Counted from the first letter of the stretch, positions 20,632 to 30,439 are shown. The stretch: DNA of 64,000 nt from Symbiodinium natans (GCA_905221605.1 CAJNDS010002290.1:857501-921500); one strand, 5' to 3'. Notes: generated by a model from the sequence alone, not told the origin. Translations and numbers: made by a program.

Positions 20632-21633
20632 CTAGTTCAGCAGCTACAGTCGAACAGACGCGTTGCCGATGTCTTTTCCATTTCGGAAACTCTGACGGCA
20701 ACGCTGCAACTTGTGTGTTGTCTTTCGAACTGTTGCACAACAATCCTCCAGGCTTCTGAACGTTTGCTGCTTAGGTTTTTGACGGCCAAGCTCACTCTGG
20801 CATGGATTTTTAAACTCGCCAAGTCATCTGAACATGTCAGACTCTGGCGAAGCAGATTTGCACAGCGCTGCATAGATTGGCAGCAGCTTGAGTTTCACAC
20901 CTTTGCAGAGAGCAAGTTTCTAGTCTATGTTTGCTTCTTTTTCGAACCCTCAAGACGCCCGTTTCGATTCTCGCGGACCTTTTACATTGGTTCCACTGAA
21001 AAAGGGATTCTCCATCGTTCCGAGTCTAGACTTCGCAAGGCTCGGCAAGTAGAGAATGAGAAGATTGTCAAGGCTGAACTGTCCATTCATTACTGGGTCA
21101 AGCAGTCGCTCATGCACTGTCTGTGCACACTTCCTGTGCATTTTGGGAGCTCAGCTGAAGAAGTCAGGGAGCTTGAGCTGCTGCTCATTGCCAAATGGCA
21201 GCCACATCTAAATTATCCACTGAGTCGGCAGTTTTTGATAAGACCTTCAGGTGTCAAACGTTGCAAAGTACCAGTTCGACATGGGCATCAGATGATTGGC
21301 ACTCGTATTCACAAGAAACTACGCAGACTGGCAAAGCCGGGTTTTCTACCCATCAAGGCCACATTGGATGCCTCTTGTGAACTCCGTGCTGCATGGAAGG
21401 TCATCATTGACTTGTCCTCGAACACCCTGAGATCTTTTGAGACTGCGAAGTTACTAAGATCCTACCGTTTCAGCTCTGAACAGCTCTTTGCAATTTTGAA
21501 GCTGTCAGCCAATTTGGAGCAACCGTTTCATCGTGCTGCTGTTCGCAAAGAACTACATCGGATCTTCAGATTTCGCAACCTAGTGGTGCCAAAGAATAAA
21601 TCACTGTTTGCTTCTTCCTCCACTTGCTCATGA
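20632..21633 (+). CDS. Retroelement ORF3a: GIY-YIG endonuclease domain
   Basis: Open in the same frame as ORF2 from directly after its TGA, with no ATG at the front, so it is probably reached by readthrough or from an unrecognised start. The GIY-YIG core is seen as YVC (about 20925) and FYIGST (Y-I-G at 20983-20991), an Arg in the ESRLRK helix, and a metal-binding Glu region ELELLLIAKWQPHLNYP (about 21168-21220). I do not see the CCHH knuckle of canonical PLE endonucleases; its absence is reported for the Chlamys group. The domain would nick target DNA for target-primed reverse transcription. The frame stops at 21633 while the RT frame is open from 21584, so EN and RT are separated by a +1 shift within 21584-21633. 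Confidence 0.8.
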   Translation, partial: LVQQLQSNRRVADVFSISETLTATLQLVCCLSNCCTTILQASERLLLRFLTAKLTLAWIFKLAKSSEHVRLWRSRFAQRCIDWQQLEFHTFAESKFLVYVCFFFEPSRRPFRFSRTFYIGSTEKGILHRSESRLRKARQVENEKIVKAELSIHYWVKQSLMHCLCTLPVHFGSSAEEVRELELLLIAKWQPHLNYPLSRQFLIRPSGVKRCKVPVRHGHQMIGTRIHKKLRRLAKPGFLPIKATLDASCELRAAWKVIIDLSSNTLRSFETAKLLRSYRFSSEQLFAILKLSANLEQPFHRAAVRKELHRIFRFRNLVVPKNKSLFASSSTCS

Positions 21634-22792
21634 CACTTGGGCAACTTCTGTCAAGCAATGGCTGTCGAATTGGTTACGATCGCAGAAAGCTCACATTTTG
21701 CCTTTCCATGTTCCCACTAGGCAGGCCGTCTCTAGTTCTCTCCAGTGCGTAAAAAGTGTTCTGTACAACACCAAGCTTTGGATCTCTGCGTGGTCTGTTT
21801 CCCCCCACACCCCCCCAACTTGCAATTGTCATGAGTTGACTCGGACAAGACTATTTGCAGATGTTACAACAGTGGATGGCCACATTGCCTCTTCAGCACA
21901 TCTAGTTGCTGTCCATCACAATCTGCAGCACGCTCTGCGATATTCTGCTTCTTCGCAAGTGTGGCCGGCCAGACGATGGTTTGTCAAGCAGTTTCGTGAT
22001 GCAATTGTCACGTGGGCTTCTCGAAACAAATTACCGTTTCACCCTGTTGAGCATTGTGACGAGCTGCTGGATGAGCATTGGCCATTGCATTTGGAAGCTT
22101 TGAGCAGATCCAGCACGCCGTCCTTTCAGGACTTGCAGTATCTCAAACAGACTTTACAAGATCTCGTTGTCTTTGGGCAAGATCATGAGCCTGATCATGC
22201 CATGATTTACTGTCCACATATGTTCTGGCGTATGACGCACGACACTTTTTTTGATGAGAAAGTGTACAAAGTTGTAGACCTCTCCATTCCTGAAGCAACT
22301 GAGCATGTGTGTTCACTGATTCCAGACAATCTGCGCAAGGAACTTCCTTGGGCTTGGGAACTCAAGAAGCCATTGCCGTACGCATACATTTTGCCTAAAA
22401 CGAAGAAGAGGTGGACAACAGCCAGACCCATCATTGCCTACAGTGACACGCCTATAGGTAATGGATTGCGTGCTGCTGCCCTGATTCTGGCTAGAATCAT
22501 CAAAGTTGTTTTTCCAGATTCTATTGAAGGCAATCTGGTGACACTGTTTCGTCTCATTCGTACATTTTTTGACGATGCGCCTTTGGAGCAGAAATTCAGT
22601 TACATCAATGATGATTTGGTGGGTTTCTTCACCAGTATCCCTCAGGATCGCATTCTTGATGCCGTGAAAGATGTTCTGAGCAGATATATGCACATGTTCG
22701 GTGCTGATCATGAACATATGTTTCCGTCAACTTTAGAGAGGAGCAATTTCCTGGACAGGTCTTCAAGGGCCACATCAGCAAAAAACGTGTGA
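21584..22792 (+). CDS. Retroelement ORF3b: CxC linker and reverse transcriptase fingers/palm (motifs 1-A)
   Basis: The frame opens at 21584 after a TAG and overlaps the endonuclease ORF. TCNCHELTRTRLFADV (CxC at 21821-21829) matches the linker that joins EN and RT in permuted PLEs. Fingers motifs appear as YAYILPKTKKRWTTARPIIA (about 22376-22440). Motif A is INDDLVGFFTSIP, with candidate catalytic Asp at 22610-22615. The frame ends at 22792; good RT sequence resumes in the other frame from about 22745 (FKGHISKKRVSIKQLL), so an indel lies between about 22715 and 22790. Confidence 0.85.
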   Translation, partial: WCQRINHCLLLPPLAHDTWATSVKQWLSNWLRSQKAHILPFHVPTRQAVSSSLQCVKSVLYNTKLWISAWSVSPHTPPTCNCHELTRTRLFADVTTVDGHIASSAHLVAVHHNLQHALRYSASSQVWPARRWFVKQFRDAIVTWASRNKLPFHPVEHCDELLDEHWPLHLEALSRSSTPSFQDLQYLKQTLQDLVVFGQDHEPDHAMIYCPHMFWRMTHDTFFDEKVYKVVDLSIPEATEHVCSLIPDNLRKELPWAWELKKPLPYAYILPKTKKRWTTARPIIAYSDTPIGNGLRAAALILARIIKVVFPDSIEGNLVTLFRLIRTFFDDAPLEQKFSYINDDLVGFFTSIPQDRILDAVKDVLSRYMHMFGADHEHMFPSTLERSNFLDRSSRATSAKNV

Positions 22793-23406
22793 GTATCAAA
22801 CAACTACTCCAAGTGGTACAGTTGTCCTTTTCGGCCAACATGTTTGTGGCCCTCGGCACGGTCTTTGCTCAGATCAGAGGTTCCACCATTGGAAACCAAA
22901 TTTCGCCCATTATCAGCAGCATTACTGTTATGATGCAAGAAGTCACTTGGCAGCAGCAATTCTCTTTGTTTCTCAGGTCGAATCGACTCTCCTTTTTTCT
23001 TTGCAGATACGTCGACAATCGGTTCGTGATCTTTGCTGAACATTTGCGAAGAGATCCTGCCATTCGCACGCTGCGGGACAAGTGGTTTTATCAAAAACCT
23101 GTTGAAATCGAAGTTGTCGAGGACAACCACTTCCTGGGATTCTACATTGATGTCGCTTGTCGAACCATCAGATTTATTCAGCCAAAATCTGCGTGCCAAT
23201 TCCGGCTTCCCGACTCAGCCGGGGCGAGAGCACATCTTGTGTCAGGGTTTCGAAGCAGATGCTCATTGATTTGTGCGCACACTTACCCTTCTGACTTGAT
23301 TGAGACAGATTTAAGAACCTTGCTTGATGCTTATGTACAGTTCGGATTTGCACACTCCGAGTTGCAGCCAATCAGTGCACGAATGTTGCGCTGTTGCAAA
23401 AATTGA
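22745..23406 (+). CDS. Retroelement ORF3c: reverse transcriptase palm/thumb (motifs B-E)
   Basis: Motif B reads FAQIRGSTIGNQISPIISS (about 22867-22922). Motif C is CRYVDNRFVIF with YVDN at 23008-23019, so the second Asp of the usual YxDD is Asn. Motif D/E-like EDNHFLGFYIDV follows. The thumb has RLPDSAGARAHLVSGFRSRC and a Tyr/Gly-rich helix DAYVQFGF, as in PLE and TERT-related RTs. It ends at a stop at 23404-23406, about 190 bases before the terminal repeat. Apart from the frameshifts the domain looks complete. Confidence 0.85.
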
Positions 23407-23596
23407 CCTGTTATGTGAAGCAGTTGAGGTTCTTTCTCAGTGTTGCACGTTCTGTTACATTCTTTTGCCTTCGCTGTCTTCAGTTGATCTCAGAGATCTC
23501 ATGCAACAGTTGGCCAGCTGATTTAATGTCGACTTTCGAGGGGAACTAGCCAGGAGCGTCTGTTGCGATATGAATGATCGTTGCCCCCGTGGCTAC

Positions 23597-24590
23597 TGTG
23601 TGTGTGGCCACCTTGGAATATAGGATACAGCGGGGTATTTTAGTCGTATCGCTGTTGATCAGATATCTTCAACCACAGCGGGGAAGCAAGCGCAGAGGGT
23701 CGCATCAGTTCCTTGTAAATCGCTGGAAATCACTGCCGGACAGTGTTCTGCAAGGTGGCGTGTGTTTGATGTGACCATGATGTGACCCCGTCATATCTGC
23801 TGGAGTGTCGTGAAATGCATGAGATGCGCCCTTCAGGCCAATACCGATGCGACTAAGGCGGCCCGCTGTACCTTTGTGAGTCTTCTCAGTGCAGGGGGTG
23901 CGTGCGTGCGTGCGCGTGCGTGCGTGCGTGCGCGGGAGCTGCAATGCCGGTTTTTTTTCCCAAAGATAGAGGTACTCCTAGGTTGCCTCAAACTGCGACA
24001 TTCCTTGTAAATCGCTGGAAATCACTGCCGGACAGTGTTCTGCAAGGTGGCGTGTGTTTGATGTGACCATGATGTGACCCCGTCATATCTGCTGGAGTGT
24101 CGTGAAATGCATGAGATGCGCCCTTCAGGCCAATACCGATGCGACTAAGACGGCCCGCTGTACCTTTGTGAGTCTTTTCAGTGCAGGGGGGCAGTGGACA
24201 TTCTGGAAGGCACTGCCCAACGAAGACCTTTCCAGTTTGTCGTGATATCTTTGAGGGACGCCTCGAAGACGTACCTGCAACAAAATTGTTTGTGATGTTT
24301 AGGCAGCTGTGTACCGTCCTCGGTTTTAAAGCAGCTAGATCTATACTCATGTGATTTCATGGATACCCGTTGATGCTGCAATCAGTGCAGAAGATGTTGA
24401 TGCTGCATTCGTGCAGAAGACGTTGATGCTGCACCTAGTGCAGACGATGTTGATGCTGCACCTAATGCAGAAGAAGTTGATGCTACACCTAGCGCAGAAG
24501 ATGTTGATGCTGCACATGTGTGCAGAAGACGTGGATACAGCGTTTGCTGAGGCCCTATCCCTTCAGGAGAAGGTGATTTTCTGAGTGTGT
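23597..24590 (+). repeat. 3' terminal copy of the pseudo-LTR
   Basis: Begins TGTGTGTGTGGCCACCTT and ends TTTTCTGAGTGTGT, then runs into (GT)n and a T tract. It contains the 190-base duplication (23709-24190) and the six-unit hairpin array (24369-24530). In unit four CTAGTG has become CTAATG, which keeps a five-base stem. Confidence 0.9.
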
Positions 24591-24611
24591 GTGTGTGTGT
24601 GTTTTTTTTTT
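24581..24611. repeat. (GT)n microsatellite and T tract at the element 3' junction
   Basis: GAGTGTGTGTGTGTGTGTGTG followed by a run of T. With the (TG)n at 15953-15970 on the left, this supports insertion into a TG microsatellite. Confidence 0.85.
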
Positions 24612-25406
24612 GTTTGGGGGTGACCGTGTTTGTGGTCGTTTTGTACTTTTGACTCCAAGGGCTTTGGACTCTGGATTAACAACAAAACTCTATTCTGCGC
24701 ATTGTCTTTGCGTCCCAAAGCTCTTGAAGTAAGAGTCCTTAAGGGAGGGAGACTCAAGTGGGGTATGGAAGCTCTCATTATGGGTTCCCTAGGCTCCCCT
24801 TATTTGAGGAAGGACCCTCGAATCTTAAGTAACAGTCCTTTTCGGGTTGCGAAGGATTGTGGCTTCATGATCAGGTGGGGGTTCGACATAGTTGGTCGCC
24901 GATACTACACTCCACTCTTATGCTTACAGTCCTTAATGGGGATTGGAATCGGGAATCCTATAATCCCTCTTAAGGACTGTTCGTATAAGGGGGAACATCC
25001 CAACTCCACTCTTTTGTAGAGTTTACGGGGTTTAGGAGACTGGTTCAGGAGTTAGGGTGCATTATTTACAGACCTCGAGCTTTTTTGAGGGTTCATTCTT
25101 CGATCCCCCAAAAAAGGGGGGGGGTTGTCGCTTAGGGTGACCTGACGATTTGGCTTCGGGTCTAGGGTTTAGGCTTGACCAAGACCTTGAGATCTTTACA
25201 TGGACCTTCCCGAAGCCCAAACTCCCTAAACCCAAGTTTTTTCAATAAGCTCTAGACCCCCAATCCCCCACCCACCCACTGCGTTTACCGGGGTTTAGGC
25301 TAGAGGTGGAAAAGGGTTTAGGGTTTAGGGTTTAGGGTTTAGGGTGTACGGTCGTCGTTTCGGTTTAGGTCGAAGCTCCAAAAAAAGCCACATCGCCGTG
25401 CGCCAG
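24612..25406. other. Flank of the retroelement, no confident gene
   Basis: A plus-strand 129-codon ORF (24630-25019) spans two foldback segments (24730-24840; 24912-24992) and is probably not coding. A short TTTAGGG block lies at 25316-25345. Confidence 0.5.
24912..24992. mobile_element. Foldback element, family B
   Basis: TTACAGTCCTTAATGGGGATT at the left mirrors CTTAAGGACTGTTCGTATAAGG at the right; it ends with GGGGGAACATCCC, as at 6866 and 48140. Confidence 0.65.
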
Positions 25407-25460
25407 GCCCAGGCTCTCGACGACACTGCCTCGGCACGGCCGCAGCAAGTGCCTGCAGCG
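25407..25460 (+). CDS. Candidate internal exon, unknown protein
   Basis: Acceptor GCGCCAG, then AQALDDTASARPQQVPAA and a GT donor (GCG|GTTAAG). The frame is also open upstream (KKSHIAVRQ). GC-rich third positions. Confidence 0.5.
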
Positions 25461-25491
25461 GTTAAGATGGACCGGGCGCAACCCTAAACCC

Positions 25492-25555
25492 TAAACCCTA
25501 AACCCTAAACCCTAAACCCTAAACCCTAAACCCTAAACCCTAAACCCTAAACCCT
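25492..25555. repeat. CCCTAAA array
   Basis: Nine or so perfect CCCTAAA units directly after the candidate exon segment. Confidence 0.95.
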
Positions 25556-25963
25556 GAGCGGGATGTGGGCCTTGTAGTAGGTTCAGGGTCCGATGAATTG
25601 CTGGTTTGTGCTTCAAGCTGGTGCGCGGGCCCATGATTGGGGGGGTTGAGGTTCTAGGGTTTAGGCAGGGTTTGGGTTCAAACAAACAGGGGTCAGGGGT
25701 TTGAAGTCCTGGGGTTTGAAGTCCTGCCTCGAGTAGCTTAGGAACTGGCTACATGAGCCCCGTGAGTTCTTTCGTTTTCGGGTTAGGCAGAGTCGCTGGT
25801 AAGTGGGTCCACCTCCGAACCTACTTAGAGCTATCCCACGCTCCCTCACTCGCAGACCCTAAACCCTAAACCCTAAACCCCAAACCCTAAACCTTAAACC
25901 CTGGGTGCTTGACTTGAATGTCTCGAGGTTTGGGGGTTGTGCTGCCGAGTCACACCCCTGCAG

Positions 25964-26022
25964 TGGAGGACCGTTTGTCCAGTCGCTCTGGGACGGCCGA
26001 GGAGGGATGCGAATCACGGATG
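25964..26022 (+). CDS. Candidate internal exon, unknown protein
   Basis: CCCCTGCAG precedes EDRLSSRSGTAEEGCESRM, ending at ATG|GTTGGG. Charged, soluble composition. Confidence 0.55.
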
Positions 26023-26112
26023 GTTGGGAGCTTCCTTTAGGATTTAGGGTTTAGGGTTTAGGGTTTAGGGGCTGCTAACCCTGCTTTAAGCCTGAGCCTC
26101 AAAGCCTTACAG

Positions 26113-26187
26113 AACACCCGTAAGCCCGGCACAGAGATCAAAGTACAGTATACTCATTCACATTCCGGCCTCGGAATGCTTCGAAAG
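26113..26187 (+). CDS. Candidate internal exon, unknown protein
   Basis: Exactly 25 codons, starting NTRKPGTEIKVQYTHSHSGL, between CCTTACAG and a consensus donor AAAG|GTCG. Phase 0 at both ends. Confidence 0.6.
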
Positions 26188-26555
26188 GTCGTTTAGGGTG
26201 CTTGGGTTTGCTTGGGCGCCCCTAAATCCTCAACCCGAACCCTAAACCCTATCCTCCCTCCCACTGAACCTAATAGGGTGGTCATTTTCCGCGCCTTTGC
26301 CAATTCTTTTTTGATGTTGGGTCGCGCATGCCGGTCAAGCGGCTGCTTTGTACAACCATTCTCTTCAATCATGTTCACCCACCGGCTTAGACCCGGCAGG
26401 AAGCACCCAAAACCCTGAACCCATAAACCCTAAACCCCAAACCCTAAACCCTATACCCTGCTCAATCCGCATGTTGGATCTGGGGCTGGCCCGGGAGGAC
26501 CCCCACTCCCCAAATCCTCAACCTTGACTCCGAACTGCCCCCAACTCACACATAC

Positions 26556-26675
26556 TTGGAGACTCGTGGCACTTATTAGCCAGTTACACATGTACTTTTA
26601 ACCCACTTACAAGCCCCTTAAGTGCCCCAGTTAAAAGTACAGTTATAACTGGTTAATAAGTACCATGAACCCCGA
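26556..26675. mobile_element. Foldback element, family C
   Basis: CGTGGCACTTATTAGCCAGTTA at the left is mirrored by TAACTGGTTAATAAGTACCATG at the right. Related copies are at 6010-6102 and 58924-59021. Confidence 0.65.
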
Positions 26676-27710
26676 AGCCCTCAAATCCCGTGCATCCTCA
26701 GCTCTCTGAACAGAACCTGATTGAGTTCAAATCACATCCTGAACTTCTCCCTAAACACCCCTAACCCCTAAACCCTAAACCCTAAGCCCTAAACCCTTAA
26801 CCCTAACACACCTTGGATGCAACCAACAAGACATGTTTGCCCTTGCGGCCGCCTTTCTTGCGAGGCAGTGAGTGGCTTGGTTAGGTCCACCAGCGCCGAG
26901 CGCCCCCTGCCCGCACTAGGCACTGCCATGGGTCTGCCTTTGTGTGTGGGTCTTTTCTGGTTTCAGGGGTTTAGGGTTTGGATTACTGTAGCGAGCGGTT
27001 CAGGGGTTTGCGGAGTTTAGAGGCAGGGTTTGAAGGGTTAGGGTTTACATACTATACAGGTTTGGGAGTTTGCAGACTATAGGGGTAGGGTTTGAGAGTG
27101 TTTTTGGCTACATGGTGGATCATCGGGAGGCATCAAGTATCAGGAACAGCGGTGGGTTCGCATGATTTCTGTATCGACAAGATTGCTGGTGCTGGTACAC
27201 GGAATCTCGCCAAGCACCGACGGATGCTTGAGCAAGATATAGTCATTGCCCTTGTGCCTCTTTTGGGTCAGAGTCAGGATCACTTGTAAACCCAAACAAG
27301 CAGGCTGCACTATTCGTAGGCTGTAGGGATAGTAGGACAGCACTTTCTGGTTCGATACTATGATAGTATCGACTCCGTGTATCATGATGCGTTGCTGAGT
27401 CGTGCACTACCTCTTAGTTGGCCATGTGGCTGTTTAAGATCTGATCCACAGTGCAGCTGACAGGCTCCTTCAAGAAAGCTATATTGTGTGGAGTGTACTT
27501 GAAGGTTCATGGTACTTACTAACCACTTATAACTGTACTTATAACCCTACTTATACTACCCCTAAAGGGCCTTATTGGAGTGTAGGGCAGTGCAACTGAT
27601 GCACTGAATGTTTCTGCGTGCGAAGCGAAAAGCTAGCCCCCTGAGTCGGGGGGAGCCTTATTTCAAATTCAGGGCCTTAGGATTCCCTTGCCCTGAACAC
27701 TACCTACTAA

Positions 27711-27805
27711 TTGCTTAAGAACCCCAAAAAGAATGAAACAGATTAATGCTGATACTACCCTTAAGAAGGAATACTACGCTTATCTTTTCGGGGTTCTTGA
27801 GCAAT
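27711..27805. mobile_element. Foldback element, family D
   Basis: TTGCTTAAGAACCCC at the left and GGGGTTCTTGAGCAA at the right are inverted copies. Related elements are at 47772, 56755 and 57743. Confidence 0.7.
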
Positions 27806-28136
27806 AAGTAGCTACCCTAGCTGAACCCCCTCGACCCTATAGCCCACATCTTTCTCGGAGGCGCATGGGTAGTTGTAAAACTGAAGCCCTAAAGAGCTCC
27901 CAGCCCCCCCCCCCCCCCCCCCCCCCCAAAACCCTAAACTTAAGCCCTACAAGCCCCAAGCGACCCTGGCCTTACGAAACAGACAAAACCCTTAAAACCT
28001 CCTAAGTCAGCCCAAACTGCCTTCCAAATACCCAAAGACCCCCTCACAGCCGCAAACTTTGAACTTGGGGTTTTTAGGGTTTAGGGCTTCGGGTTCAGGG
28101 TTTAGGATTTAGGGTTCAGGGCAACTAGCAACCCAG

Positions 28137-28185
28137 GCTTCTTGCCGCGGAACCTCAGCGGTGAGAGGCAGCTTGACCGTGACTT
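28137..28185 (+). CDS. Candidate exon, unknown protein
   Basis: Acceptor AACCCAG, then FLPRNLSGERQLDRDF. A consensus GTGAGA inside (28161) could end the exon after only 24 bases. Confidence 0.4.
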
Positions 28186-28473
28186 CGGTACTACGGTACT
28201 TGAAGGTTGACGTGTATTCATTGTAGGGTTATCACTCTACGTATGGCAGCTGTCATGATCACCTTATTTCGTGTACTTCCAGTCCATGAAACTCCGTAGT
28301 TCTTTAGTTCGCAAGGTTCATTAACTACTCGCGTGTTTAGTAGTTTTTTCGCGACAGTTTTGTTAGGCCTAGGGCAATGGGGTTTGAGTTTGCGGGGTAT
28401 TTTGAGGTTACAGGGTTACAACGCCGGATTTAGGGTTTTGGGGTCCTAGTGTGCAGGGGCTTGGCGTAGGCAG

Positions 28474-28561
28474 GGCCCGAACAGAACAGCCCTCAAGGCC
28501 ATCGGTTCTTGGCAGCTTCCTGCTTGAAGCGCAATGCACACCGCATTTATCCCGTGCGAAA
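28474..28561 (+). CDS. Candidate internal exon, unknown protein
   Basis: GTAGGCAG then PEQNSPQGHRFLAASCLKRN and AHRIYPVRK, with GT donors at the end. Confidence 0.5.
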
Positions 28562-28796
28562 GTCTCTTGCCTACCTAGGATGGCCCTTAAGCCCTCTGAA
28601 ACATGTTCCGAAATATGATCCTCTTAAACCCAATGAGGGAAAATATGAGACGTCCCAGCATTCTTCCTAGCCTGCCATGATTACAGAGGTGCCCTTACAG
28701 CACCTGGCGTGAGCTGCAAGAGAAGGCAAGGCAGCAAGCGAAGATGGCCAGAGCCAGCCATGCAGACAAATCGCTCGCCACCCCGACAAGAGACGA

Positions 28797-29066
28797 ATGC
28801 GACTGCTGCTGAGTGCTGCGGACCGTGGTTCGGCCTGCCGAAGAACCCAAGTTGGTGTGCAGTCTGAAAGCTTCGTCAAGCAGTTGCAGGCATTGCGTGA
28901 GACTTCGGAGCATGGGGTCAGCGTCTCGGAGGCCCAGCCCTCATGTGTGGGGACCCTGGTGCACATATTGCACAAGGACGCCCAGCGCACCGTGCCCATG
29001 AAGCCGATGTTTGCGCGAGTTTTCCAGTTCCGGAACATCGGGCCGCCTTTGAGTTTGACCGGATAA
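28797..29066 (+). CDS. Candidate exon, possibly 3'-terminal
   Basis: A frame of 89 codons; GTGTGCAG at 28862 is a likely acceptor, after which SESFVKQLQALRETSEHGVS and a Val/Met-rich region (VPMKPMFARVFQF) run to TAA at 29064. A longer minus-strand ORF overlaps, but it has odd Trp/Cys/Arg-rich composition. Function not recognised. Confidence 0.45.
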   Translation: MRLLLSAADRGSACRRTQVGVQSESFVKQLQALRETSEHGVSVSEAQPSCVGTLVHILHKDAQRTVPMKPMFARVFQFRNIGPPLSLTG

Positions 29067-29247
29067 GTTTTTGTGATGTTTATAGGATGTTCGGACCCCA
29101 TGCCCAAACACTTGGGAATTGAGTAAAGCTATATAGGTCTGCAGGGAACGCGGGTCAATCCCCTCCCAGAAATCTAGCCACAACTACAACTTGCCAGGCT
29201 CTTGTCTTGGGCCGGGGGGGGGGGGGTCGTACGGCTTGGGGACTGGC

Positions 29248-29355
29248 CTTTAGGGTTTAGGGTTTAGGGTTTAGGGTTTAGGGTTTAGGGTTTAGGGTTT
29301 AGGGTTTAGGGTTTAGGGTTTAGGGTTTAGGGCAGGGTTTAGGGTTTAGGGTTTA
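29248..29355. repeat. TTTAGGG array
   Basis: About 108 bases of nearly perfect TTTAGGG units with one GGGCAGGG interruption. Confidence 0.95.
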
Positions 29356-29400
29356 GTCTAGAGGTTGGGGCTTAGGGGTTCTTTCTCCATTCTGCGCCAG

Positions 29401-29478
29401 CGCAAGAGTCCGGAGTTCAAAGCACTCCACCCACTGCAAGAACATGAAATGGAAAATCGCGACAAAACCAAACCATGA
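29401..29478 (+). CDS. Candidate 3'-terminal exon, unknown protein
   Basis: A pyrimidine-rich acceptor (TTCTTTCTCCATTCTGCGCCAG) leads to RKSPEFKALHPLQEHEMENR and five more residues, then TGA at 29476-29478. Reads well as a hydrophilic C-terminus. Confidence 0.5.
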   Translation, partial: RKSPEFKALHPLQEHEMENRDKTKP

Positions 29479-30063
29479 TGATGCAACAATAGCCACGGTA
29501 AGCCTACACATATTACGAATGAGAATTCAGCACATGTCTTGAACAGCCAAAATAAGCCCCAAATGTTTCAAGCGCCACTCAGACTGAAAGTTTCTCTGAG
29601 GTGCTTGGGAAGTTCGGAAAGCCACGCTCTGCAACAAGATAGATCACCCTAAACTACCCTAAACCCTAAACCCTAAACCCCAAACCCTAAACCCTAAACC
29701 CTAAGTCGTCTCAGCCGCCCCCAAATAACCCCAAGCCCTATAGGCGCTGAATTAGGAAGTCGGGCCCCGGTACGCCGCTCCAAGAAACAACTTTCCTTCT
29801 GACTCCCGTGTCAGTATGAAGACACAGACAGTAACAAATTTTGTGTGTACATGTATCTATGCAAATGTGAAGGTACTACATATACACACACAGTACATAA
29901 TGGAATTCGCTCACATGTCGTTGTGGGTAGCCTGAGAGTCATCACCCTTGCCCTTGCCTAGCCCACAGAAACACCCTAAACCCTCAACCCTAGACCCTCA
30001 ACCCTAAACCCTAAACCCTAAACCCTAAACCCGGGCAAATGAAGCCCATGCTCTGGCCCGCAG

Positions 30064-30102
30064 GAAGGAGGGGAAAGAGAACGAGACGTCTGAGATCCCC
30101 AG
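30064..30102 (+). CDS. Candidate micro-exon, unknown protein
   Basis: CCCGCAG acceptor, KEGKENETSEIP and the AG|GTGCCG donor. The frame is also open upstream (EAHALARR). Confidence 0.45.
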
Positions 30103-30439
30103 GTGCCGTACGGTGCGTGCTGCTTGCTGTGTTGATTGGGGTTTGGGTTTGGGGTTTAGGGTTTAGGGTTGGGGTCGGAATTCAAGACAACTATCCCAAT
30201 ATGGCCCTTATAAGGAAGGACAGATTCAGGAGGTTCATGGGTACTTATAATCCCAATGTTAATTCGTCAACTTGGAGGACTTGGGGAGCTCAACAGTGCA
30301 GATATCATGGCATTTCTTAAGTACCCTGAACCTTCAAGTTATCAAGCAGGGCTTATCATAGGGAGGTGGTGTCAAGGGCCCAGATTCCTTCAAGTAAGGC
30401 CGGGGGGGGGGGTCTGATGCGTTTAGAAGGTTACAATGA

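Larger units (their letters stand above)
15955..24601 (+). mobile_element. Penelope-like retroelement with N-terminal GIY-YIG endonuclease
   Basis: A 7636-base unit (16955-24590) is preceded by a 5'-truncated copy of its own last kilobase (15955-16954), the pseudo-LTR tandem arrangement known for Penelope-like elements. Coding order is an SR/proline-rich ORF, a Trp-rich/coiled-coil ORF, GIY-YIG endonuclease, CxC linker, reverse transcriptase. Endonuclease upstream of RT with a CxC linker is the layout described for the Naiad/Chlamys clade of permuted PLEs. Both outer edges are (TG)n microsatellite, matching that clade's reported target bias. The two terminal copies differ at only about seven positions in roughly 995 bases with no length change, so the insertion is young. 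Three apparent frameshifts and one in-frame TGA interrupt the coding region. It lies between telomere-repeat-rich host segments, probably in an intron. Confidence 0.85.
26188..28136. other. Stretch without a confident gene
   Basis: Contains a minus-strand open segment (26265-26392, frame with RWVNMIEENGCTKQPLDRH) opposed by an equally open plus frame, a plus ORF at 27092-27289, foldback elements at 26556-26675 (family C) and 27711-27805 (family D), and 22 cytosines near 27905. Confidence 0.5.

Noticed and set aside
24630-25019. 129-codon plus-strand ORF beside the retroelement
   Set aside because: It runs through two foldback segments and has no splice or start support.
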